From the NCBI GenBank assembly GCA_966211815.1, contig CBIHOD010000009.1, positions 1 through 64,000 on the forward strand: DNA of 64,000 bases. The letters run 5' to 3'. The translations under genes were made by a program, and so were the position numbers. The notes below the pieces were generated by a model. That model saw nothing but the letters and a program-made list of their open reading frames with translations. It did not search any database and was not told where the DNA came from. Below, in pieces: positions 57,082-64,000 of the stretch. Position 1 is the first letter of the stretch; each line of letters starts with the position of its first letter. This DNA is from JANPCX01 sp966211815 (GTDB lineage: Bacteria > Pseudomonadota > Gammaproteobacteria > Burkholderiales > Burkholderiaceae_C).

Positions 57082-57660
57082 TCAGCGCGCCAGCGCTTTC
57101 AACGCCAGCTTGATGCCCTCGCTCACGCCCACGTCGGCCGGCAGGGCCTTCAGGCTGGCGGCGGCTTCGCGGTCGCTGTAGCCCAGGGCCAGCAGGGCCT
57201 GCAGGATGTCGCCCTGGCTGTCGTCCTGGACGCCGCCTGCCGCGGGCGGGGCCAGCGCGTCGCCCAGCTTGCCCTTGAGTTCCAGCAGCAGCCGCTCGGC
57301 CGTCTTCTTGCCGATGCCGGGCACTTTGACCAGCCGGCCGCTTTCCTGGCGGCTCACCGCCTGCGCCAGCTCGTCCACGCTCAGGCCCGACAGGATGGAC
57401 AGCGCGGTGCGCGGGCCCACGCCCGAAATCTTCACCAGCTGGCGGAAAGTGTGGCGCTCCTCGTGCGTCAGGAAGCCGAACAGCACCTGGGCGTCCTCGC
57501 GCACGACGAAGTGGGTGAGCAGTGTGACTTTCTCGCCCAGGCCCGGCAGGTTGTAGAAGCTGCTCATCGGCACGTCGACCTCATAGCCGACGCCGTTCAC
57601 GTCCAGCAGCAGCTGCGGCGGGTTCTTCTCGGCCAGCAGGCCCGTCAGGCGGCCGATCAT
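57082..57660 (-). CDS. ruvA: Holliday junction DNA-binding protein RuvA
   Basis: Tetrameric junction-binding protein of 192 aa that recruits RuvB. It has the N-terminal OB-fold start IGRLTGLLAEKNPPQLLLDVNGVGYEV, two helix-hairpin-helix motifs (FRQLVKISGVGPRTALSILSG and RLVKVPGIGKKTAERLLLELKGKL) and a C-terminal RuvB-binding domain. Its ATG overlaps the stop of the upstream response-regulator gene (ATGA), an unusual coupling for a repair gene. Confidence 0.97.
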   Translation of the reverse strand: MIGRLTGLLAEKNPPQLLLDVNGVGYEVDVPMSSFYNLPGLGEKVTLLTHFVVREDAQVLFGFLTHEERHTFRQLVKISGVGPRTALSILSGLSVDELAQAVSRQESGRLVKVPGIGKKTAERLLLELKGKLGDALAPPAAGGVQDDSQGDILQALLALGYSDREAAASLKALPADVGVSEGIKLALKALAR

Positions 57661-58310
57661 CGGCGGAACAGCCCGAGGCGCTGCGCCTCCAGCGCGGCTT
57701 CGGCGCGCGAATTGACGTTGAGCTTGCGGTAGATCTGCTTGACGTAGTCGGCGATGGTGTGGCGCGACAGGCCGAGTTGCACGCCGATCTCGGGCAGCGT
57801 GAAGCCCTTGGCCACCCGCAGCAGCACCTCGTTCTCGCGCTCGGTGAGGGCCACATGCGGGATGCTCTGCGGCAGCTCGGCCGGCCGGCTGTGGGTGGCG
57901 AAATAAGACAGCACGCGCCGGGCGATCGACGGCGACAGCGGCGGCTCGCCCTGGCTCATGCGGTTGAGCTGCTCGGCGATCAGCTCGCGCGCCTGTTCCT
58001 TGAGCAGGTAGCCGAAGGCGCCGGCCTGCAGCGCGGGGAAGAGGTGGTCGTCGTCGTCGTGGATCGTGACCACCACCGACTGCGCCTCGGGCTGGTTGTC
58101 GCGCAGCGCCGCGACGACGTCGACGCCCGAGCCGTCGGGCAGGCCCAGGTCGACCAGGGCCAGGTCGAACTTGATCGCGCTGACCAGCTCCAGCGCGTTG
58201 TGAACGCGGGCCGATTCGTGGATCTGGGAGTCGGGGAACACCTGCTTGACCAGCAGCTTCAGCCAGGCGCGGATCTCGGGCAGGTCTTCAAGCAAGAGGA
58301 TGGTTTTCAT
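57657..58310 (-). CDS. NarL/LuxR-family response regulator
   Basis: Response regulator of 217 aa. The receiver has LLEDLPE, phosphoacceptor Asp54 in LALVDLGLPDG, and Lys in LLKEQA. The C-terminal HTH (ERENEVLLRVAKGFTLPEIG, then SRHTIADYVKQIYRKLNV) is a LuxR type. It is the evident partner of the kinase encoded upstream, though a 168-bp palindromic element separates the two genes. Its stop overlaps the ruvA start. Confidence 0.93.
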   Translation of the reverse strand: MKTILLLEDLPEIRAWLKLLVKQVFPDSQIHESARVHNALELVSAIKFDLALVDLGLPDGSGVDVVAALRDNQPEAQSVVVTIHDDDDHLFPALQAGAFGYLLKEQARELIAEQLNRMSQGEPPLSPSIARRVLSYFATHSRPAELPQSIPHVALTERENEVLLRVAKGFTLPEIGVQLGLSRHTIADYVKQIYRKLNVNSRAEAALEAQRLGLFRR

Positions 58311-58362
58311 GGGGGCTCCGGCAGGGGGAACTGCTATCGGGGGATCGTACTACCGGCGGCTA

Positions 58363-58530
58363 ATAGTGGGCCGTCATACTGATATCGGAAGTCGCTGTCC
58401 ACGCCCTGCGCAGGGCACCACGGCGTTGCGAATGCTCGCGATGCCTCCGGGCATAGCTGTGCTTCGCGCCTTGTATCGCCCTGCGCAGGACGCGTCCCTC
58501 GCTTCCGATATCAGTGTGACGGCCCACTAT
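58363..58530. repeat. 168-bp snap-back palindromic element (MITE-like)
   Basis: It is bounded by 29-bp inverted repeats beginning ATAGTGGGCCGTCA and ending ATATCGGAAG, identical at 28 of 29 positions. The interior is also imperfectly self-complementary, including paired CTGCGCAGGGC blocks and a central ATGCC-TCCG-GGCAT hairpin, so the whole element can fold on itself. It contains no gene. It lies between the kinase gene and its response regulator. No clear target-site duplication is visible. Confidence 0.82.
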
Positions 58531-58540
58531 CCGGCGTGGT

Positions 58541-60475
58541 TCACAGGGGGACGCTCAACCGGATGACGGTGCCGTAGCCCGGGCCGGACTCCACCAGGCA
58601 CTGCCCCTGCAACTGCTTGGCTCGGTGCTTCATGCTGGCCATGCCGTGGCCGCGGTCGAGCTTGCCGTCCAGCTCCATCGGGATGCCCTTGCCGTTGTCC
58701 TGCACCGAGATGCCGAACTCGTGGTCGGCCACGCTGCAGCGAACCTTGCAGAGGGAGGCGCCGCTGTGCTTGATGATGTTGCTCACCGCCTCGCGCAGGA
58801 TGCGGGTGGTCTGCACGTAGGCGCGGGCGGGCAGCAGCTGGTCCAGGTCCTCGGTGGGGTGGCGCCAGTCGGCTTCGATGTGGGTCTGGCCGAGGCGGGA
58901 GACGATCTCGGCGCGCCAGTCGGCCAGCGCGTCGGCCAGGCGCACCGGTTTGCCGGTCAGCCCGCGCACCGACAAACGCATTTCTTCCAGGGCTTCCCGC
59001 GCCAGCGTGGAGATGCGGTCGCTCTCCGAGGTGTGCACGATGGTCAGCAGCTTGGCGCCCAGGTCGTCGTGCAGGTCGGCGGCGATGCGCTTGCGCTCTT
59101 TCTCCGTGACCTGCTCGACGCGCAACTCGGCCAGCTGGGCGAAGTTGCGCTCGATCTCGGCGGTGGCGTCGCGCACCCGGCGCTCCAGGCTGGCGCGGCC
59201 GGCCTCCATGGCGGCCAGCGTGTGTTCGAAACCCTGCAGCAGGCGGAAGCCCATCACGAAGAAGATGGCCGCCACGCCCCATTGCGCGTACAGCTTGGGC
59301 GGCAGCGGCAGCCAGCGGTATTGCACCGCCACCTCGACGGCCAGCACCCCGACCATGCCCGCCAGCAGCCATGCCGTGGACCGCCACTGCGGCTGGCGCT
59401 CGCGCCGGGCCACCAACAGGTACACGACCATGGCGCCGAAGATCTCGGCGATGAAGAGCAGGTACCAGGCATTGCTCACCGTGAAGGTGTTACGGGGGCC
59501 GGCCAGCCACAGGCTGGCGGGCACGAGCAAGGCTTGCACCAGCAGCCACGCCTCCACCGGACGCGAGCGGCGCCTCGCATAGCTGACGAGGAACTGCACC
59601 GCGGCCGCGGTCAGCCAGGGCGTGAGGCTGACGGCCAGCCATTCCACCCATCGGCTGTCCAGCGGGGTGTGGCGAGCCCAGACCCGGGCCGATATCGCCG
59701 CCCAACCGACGCACAGCAGTCCGAAATACAGCAGGTAGGCCTCGCGCCGGTTCAGCACGCCCAGCACCGCCAGGTAGGCGCCCAGGACCAGCAGCGTGGC
59801 CGCGACCACCTGCAGCGCGGTGGTGTTCCACCAGGTCTGGGAATCCCGCAGTTCGGCCAATTCGAGGTGCGGCCCGATGCGCAGCGCCGACAGCCCGGCG
59901 CCGCGCAGCCGCGCGGACACCTCGCCCTGCGCGACACCGCGAACGCGCAGGTCCAGCTCGTTGCCGGTGGCGGCGAGCAGGGAGGCCGGCAGCGTGACGA
60001 GCTGGGGCTGGTAGCAATTGCGGGTGATGGGCTCTTCCACCCGGCCGCTTTGGTGCAGCAATTGGCCGTTGAGCCAGACTTCCACGTTGTGGCAGGCGCG
60101 TTCGACGTAAAGCGCGCTCAGCTCGGGCGGGCCGGCGGTCTCCGCGGCCGGCGCGTCGAACCGCACCCGGTACCAGCGGCTGCCGCTGTAGCCCGGCTGG
60201 GTCAGCGCCCAGTCGTCGGGCAGGTCGACCGTCCGCGCGGGCGCCGCGGAGGGCTCGGGGAAAGCCGGCGTGTCGGCGCTGGCCGCCAGGGCTTGCGTGA
60301 TCTCCAGCTGCAGGGCCGCGGCGCGGGCCTGCGGCGCCGCCACGCAGCACACCGCCAGCGCGAGCGCCCACAGCAAGAGGAAGGCGGCCGTCCGGCCCGC
60401 CGCCGGGGCCGTGTCGCGCGGCCTCGGCGCGGCTGTGCGTTGGAACGGGAAGGCGGCGGCGGCGCTGCTGGGCAT
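58541..60475 (-). CDS. membrane sensor histidine kinase (HisKA_3, 7TM type)
   Basis: Sensor kinase of 644 aa. Signal-like helix first, then a periplasmic beta-rich domain (~55-210; VEVWLNGQLLHQSGRVE) resembling a carbohydrate-binding or 7TMR-DISM extracellular fold. Seven or so helices follow over ~215-410, then a coiled coil (RASLERRVRDATAEIERNF). The kinase core is HisKA_3 type (ERKRIAADLHDDLGAKLL) with ATPase boxes REAVSNIIKHSGA and VQDNGKGIP. It should phosphorylate the NarL-type regulator encoded just downstream. Ligand unknown. Confidence 0.91.
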   Translation of the reverse strand: MPSSAAAAFPFQRTAAPRPRDTAPAAGRTAAFLLLWALALAVCCVAAPQARAAALQLEITQALAASADTPAFPEPSAAPARTVDLPDDWALTQPGYSGSRWYRVRFDAPAAETAGPPELSALYVERACHNVEVWLNGQLLHQSGRVEEPITRNCYQPQLVTLPASLLAATGNELDLRVRGVAQGEVSARLRGAGLSALRIGPHLELAELRDSQTWWNTTALQVVAATLLVLGAYLAVLGVLNRREAYLLYFGLLCVGWAAISARVWARHTPLDSRWVEWLAVSLTPWLTAAAVQFLVSYARRRSRPVEAWLLVQALLVPASLWLAGPRNTFTVSNAWYLLFIAEIFGAMVVYLLVARRERQPQWRSTAWLLAGMVGVLAVEVAVQYRWLPLPPKLYAQWGVAAIFFVMGFRLLQGFEHTLAAMEAGRASLERRVRDATAEIERNFAQLAELRVEQVTEKERKRIAADLHDDLGAKLLTIVHTSESDRISTLAREALEEMRLSVRGLTGKPVRLADALADWRAEIVSRLGQTHIEADWRHPTEDLDQLLPARAYVQTTRILREAVSNIIKHSGASLCKVRCSVADHEFGISVQDNGKGIPMELDGKLDRGHGMASMKHRAKQLQGQCLVESGPGYGTVIRLSVPL

Positions 60476-60577
60476 GGCGGGATTGTGCCGGAGCCCCTAC
60501 CGCGCGAGGGCGGCCGCGTGTGCCGTCGGCGGGATCCGGCGACAATCCACGCCCCGGACAAACACCTGGAAATCGCC

Positions 60578-61561
<984 letters not shown>

Positions 61562-61575
61562 AGGGGGCTGGGAAG

Positions 61576-62091
61576 GTGGCGGTGAAAACGGCCCGGAAAG
61601 CGCCGGCGCCGAAGTCCGCCCCGCCGGAGTTGACCTTGTCCCTGCAATTCGCCCGCGATCCGCTGCTGGCGCCGCACCGCGAAGCGCTGCCCCGGGCGAA
61701 GGCGGCGCGTTGGATCCGGGCCGCCCTGCGGCATCCGGCCGAGATCACGGTCCGTGTCGTCGGCCAGGAAGAAGGCCGGGCGCTGAACCGCGATTACCGG
61801 CAGAAGGATTACGCCACCAACGTGCTCACCTTCGACTACGCCCGCCCGCCGGAAAGCCCGGTGGTGATGGCCGACTTGGTGCTGTGCGCCCCGGTGGTCG
61901 AACGCGAGGCCGCGGAGTTGGGCATCTCCTTGCAGGCCCACTATGCCCACATGCTGGTGCACGGTGTGCTGCACGCCCAGGGCTACGACCACGTCGACGA
62001 AGCCATGGCCGAGGAGATGGAGTCGCTGGAGACGGCCGTCCTGGCCGGGCTGGGTTTCGACGACCCTTATAGCGGCCGCGGCCAGCCCTGA
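61576..62091 (+). CDS. ybeY: endoribonuclease YbeY
   Basis: Zinc RNase of about 171 aa for 16S rRNA 3'-end maturation and 70S quality control. The zinc motif is HGVLHAQGYDHV, and the family segment LNRDYRQKDYATNVLTFDY is intact. The start is uncertain: a TTG overlapping the phoH stop (TTGA), or GTG codons at 61576 and 61582 with G-rich sites upstream. The 61576 choice follows AGGGGG at eight bases. It carries a Lys/Ala/Pro-rich N-terminal extension before the conserved domain. Confidence 0.94.
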   Translation: MAVKTARKAPAPKSAPPELTLSLQFARDPLLAPHREALPRAKAARWIRAALRHPAEITVRVVGQEEGRALNRDYRQKDYATNVLTFDYARPPESPVVMADLVLCAPVVEREAAELGISLQAHYAHMLVHGVLHAQGYDHVDEAMAEEMESLETAVLAGLGFDDPYSGRGQP

Positions 62092-62112
62092 GACCGGGGC
62101 GCGGCGCCGGGC

Positions 62113-62141
62113 GAAAAAAAACCGAGGCGGCCCGCCTCGGT
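62113..62141 (-). terminator. rho-independent terminator for the PEP-CTERM gene
   Basis: CCGAGGCGG and CCGCCTCGG form the stem, with a run of eight T on the minus strand. It may also help end the ybeY transcript from the other side. Confidence 0.85.
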
Positions 62142-62191
62142 TCCCGGATCGGAGTTCTTCCTCGCGCAAGGGGCGTGGACCCCTGCGCCGG

Positions 62192-62962
62192 TCAGGCGCG
62201 CTCGCCGGCGCGGCCCTTGCGTCGGCTGACGCCCAGGGCGGCCAGGCCCAGTCCGAAGATGGCCAGCATGCCGGGTTCCGGCACTTTGTTCAGGGACGGG
62301 CAGTTGGGGCTGCAGCTGCCGGCCGTGGCGTCGATGTGCAGCACCGAGTTCAGCAGCGTGTCTTTGTCGTTCGTCGTCACGAAGGCCAGGGTGTAGTTGG
62401 CGCTGGAGCCGAAAGTGGCGTTGTAGTTGACCCAGCCCGAATTGCCCGAGGTGCCGACCGCCGTGCCTTGGCCGTGGATCGAGGCGAGGACCTGCACGTT
62501 CTTGGCGCCGCCGCCGATCAGGATGGCGTAGGCCGGGTCGTTGTAGGGGATGTAGTCGGTGGCGACGTAGTTCCAGGCGAACGAGATCGTGTCGCCGGCG
62601 TTGGCGAAAAAGGAGCGGTAGAGCGCCGAGCCGTTGGTCAGGTTGCCGCCGTTGGGGTTGGTGTTCAGCAGGTTGAGGCTGCCGGAAGTCAGGCCCAGCG
62701 CGCTTTCGATGGCGGCGATGCTGGCGCCCTGGCTGCTGAGCTGGGCCATGGTCGTGCCCGCGGCGTTGATGGTCCAGACTTTGCCGTCATACGTGGTCAC
62801 CGACGTCGAGGGCGTTGCGGTGACTTGGCCCAAGGTGCTCCAACCGGACAGGTTGCCCGATTCGAAGCCCGCGTTGGGCAGGAACACCGGCGCTGCGGCC
62901 GCGGGCAAGGCGGTGAGGGCGGAAAGCAGGGCGATCGAGGCGGTGATTCGGGATGCATTCAT
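62192..62962 (-). CDS. PEP-CTERM sorting-domain exported protein
   Basis: Exported protein of 256 aa. A signal peptide (SIALLSALTALPAAAA) is followed by a beta-rich, Ser/Thr/Asn/Gly-rich body with family-like NAGFESGNLSGW at its start. The C-terminus is VPEPGMLAIFGLGLAALG followed by SRRKGR, the PEP-CTERM signal recognised by exosortase, so it is processed at the membrane and released or surface-attached, often with exopolysaccharide. No exosortase is in the window. A sigma-54-type promoter lies upstream, and GGAG sits six bases before the ATG. Confidence 0.93.
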   Translation of the reverse strand: MNASRITASIALLSALTALPAAAAPVFLPNAGFESGNLSGWSTLGQVTATPSTSVTTYDGKVWTINAAGTTMAQLSSQGASIAAIESALGLTSGSLNLLNTNPNGGNLTNGSALYRSFFANAGDTISFAWNYVATDYIPYNDPAYAILIGGGAKNVQVLASIHGQGTAVGTSGNSGWVNYNATFGSSANYTLAFVTTNDKDTLLNSVLHIDATAGSCSPNCPSLNKVPEPGMLAIFGLGLAALGVSRRKGRAGERA

Positions 62963-63202
62963 TTGCTACTCCAGTTGAGCCAATTGGCAGGATGAAGTAA
63001 CAAATAGCAAACACTGTGCCGGTTATTTTTCTTTCAAAAATGATAATAAAATCAATAGCTTAAAAGTTTACAACCGCTAACTTTGTTCCATTTTCAAATA
63101 AATGTGTTACTCGATGTTAAAAAACTCGACACGGATGCAAAAATAGTGTTGTGATTTATTTCACGGCATTTTTTCCAGTGCCGACCGCGGTTTTCGAGCG
63201 GC
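62963..63202. other. 240-bp AT-rich intergenic region
   Basis: Noticeably AT-rich between 63020 and 63180 compared with the rest of the window. It contains the sigma-54-type promoter of the PEP-CTERM gene and probably binding sites for its activator. It also lies after the end of corA. No gene is supported. Confidence 0.6.
63006..63022 (-). promoter_or_regulatory. sigma-54-type promoter upstream of the PEP-CTERM gene
   Basis: Read on the minus strand, CCGGCACAGTGTTTGCT matches the -24/-12 pattern: GG, ten bases, GC, within GGCAC and TTGCT. The predicted start is ~33 bases before the ATG. PEP-CTERM genes in several bacteria are controlled by RpoN with PrsR. Confidence 0.72.
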
Positions 63203-64000
63203 TCATCGCGAGCGTCCGAGGTAGCGCTTGCGCCAGAAGAACAGGCTCAGGCCGATGCCCAGCACGAGCATCAATCCGAGGGTGGCCCAGAACCCAGTGG
63301 CGCTATGGATCAAAGGCAGGCCTTCGAAGTTCATGCCGAAGAAGCCGGTCACCAGGTTCAGGGGCAGGAAGATCGCCGTCAGCACGGTGAGCGTGCGCAT
63401 GATGGTGTTGGTGCGGTGGCTCTGCGCCGCGAAATGCATCTGCACCGCGGTCTCGGCCGACGACTCGAGCCGGCGCACGTGGCCCAGCACCCGCTCGATG
63501 TGTTCCAGCACGTCGCGCGATCGCACGCGCAGCAGCTCCCGCTCGCGCCGCGCCGCCGGGTCGGCCTCGTCGGGCCATTCATCCAGGGCGTCTATCCATT
63601 CGGTGATGGCGCTGCGCTGGTCCTCGCAGGTGTTCTCCAGCATGTGCAGCGTGTCGCGCGACTCCAGCAGCATCTGCCAGTTGTCGAAGGTGCTGGCCGG
63701 GTTGAAAAGCTCCTGCTGCACGTAGCCGAGCTGCCGCGTCAGCAGCCGGCGCAGTTCCAGGTAGCCGTCGACCATGTGGTTGACCATGCGCAGCATCAAT
63801 TCGGCCGCGCTCAGCGGCAGCCGGGCGGCTCCGCGGCTTTCTCCGCCGCCCGACGCGTGCTGTTGCGACACCTGCTGCTCGAAGCGTTTGGCGAAGAAGT
63901 CCCTCACCTGGCAGTCGGTGGGATGCACCGTGAGCAGCACCCGGTCGAACAGCGCGAAGCCCACCGGGCTGGTGTCGACGGCCTTCAGCGCGGCGCGCGC
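63203..64000 (-). CDS. CorA-family divalent cation transporter (5' end outside the window)
   Basis: C-terminal part (265 codons) of a CorA-type Mg2+/Co2+ (or Zn2+) channel; the N-terminal part lies beyond position 64000. Two C-terminal helices are present, the first ending in the diagnostic GMN motif (GFFGMNFEGLP). Before them is a long helical stalk with the charged pattern typical of the family. It ends in the basic tail FFWRKRYLGRSR. The GMN motif establishes the pore. ZntB-like export is possible, but not decidable here. Confidence 0.93.
   Translation of the reverse strand, partial: ARAALKAVDTSPVGFALFDRVLLTVHPTDCQVRDFFAKRFEQQVSQQHASGGGESRGAARLPLSAAELMLRMVNHMVDGYLELRRLLTRQLGYVQQELFNPASTFDNWQMLLESRDTLHMLENTCEDQRSAITEWIDALDEWPDEADPAARRERELLRVRSRDVLEHIERVLGHVRRLESSAETAVQMHFAAQSHRTNTIMRTLTVLTAIFLPLNLVTGFFGMNFEGLPLIHSATGFWATLGLMLVLGIGLSLFFWRKRYLGRSR

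Overview
The window is a high-GC (roughly 70%) bacterial chromosome segment. The gene set points to a betaproteobacterium of the order Burkholderiales, most like the Comamonadaceae or a close relative. Pointers are the rsmB-DUF4390-ntrY-ntrX order, a GTP-type PEP carboxykinase, Bug/TctC-type binding proteins, a PEP-CTERM exported protein and GTG-started phoH followed by ybeY. This assignment is inferred from gene content. There is no rRNA operon, prophage, integrase, transposase or CRISPR array. One tRNA (Phe, GAA) is present. The window starts in non-coding DNA and ends inside a corA-like gene.

Layout. 0.3-6.4 kb: an Old Yellow Enzyme reductase, a glutamate/aspartate-type binding protein, a gamma-glutamyltransferase lipoprotein and a divergent GlxA-type regulator, then a 560-bp non-coding element with long inverted-repeat arms. 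6.4-12.0 kb: one tightly coupled operon on the minus strand (binding protein, ATPase, two permeases, amidase, second binding protein) for a polar amino acid or amide. 12.2-13.6 kb: a MOSC protein coupled to a TupA-like oxyanion-binding protein. 13.9-20.5 kb: pckG, a metallo-beta-lactamase-fold hydrolase and the exported DUF1800/DUF1501 pair. 21-25.8 kb: divergent glpK and glpD, then proA, separated by REP-like palindromes. 25.8-31.1 kb: a TauE-ArsR pair, a LemA-like protein and a folE-BLUF-glycosidase-like lipoprotein operon. 31.2-36.4 kb: rsmB, DUF4390, ntrY, ntrX. 36.4-37.4 kb: tRNA-Phe and an AT-richer orphan gene that looks acquired. 37.4-47.7 kb: housekeeping and accessory genes, including a MASE4 hybrid kinase and a beta/gamma-crystallin plus glycine-zipper protein. 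47.7-52.2 kb: a LysR-divergent hydroxy-acid oxidase cluster with two orphan binding proteins. 52.3-57 kb: small conserved proteins, ruvB and a DUF2946/PCu(A)C copper pair. 57-60.5 kb: a sensor kinase and NarL-type regulator with ruvA, interrupted by a palindromic element. 60.5-64 kb: phoH, ybeY, a PEP-CTERM protein behind a probable sigma-54 promoter, and corA.

How genes work together. Carbon and nitrogen handling dominates: gamma-glutamyl hydrolysis beside glutamate capture, an amide/amino-acid import operon, glycerol use (glpK, glpD), gluconeogenesis (pckG), proline synthesis (proA) and NtrYX-type sensing. Non-coding DNA is unusually rich in palindromic repeats. At least four distinct families occur: the 560-bp two-armed element, a 168-bp snap-back element, a TCGACAAG-type REP family, and a GGAGCGGCTTCAGCC REP hairpin. 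No canonical defence island was found. The least explained items are the 560-bp and 168-bp elements, the folE-BLUF-glycosidase operon, the MOSC/TupA-like pair and the AT-rich gene after tRNA-Phe.
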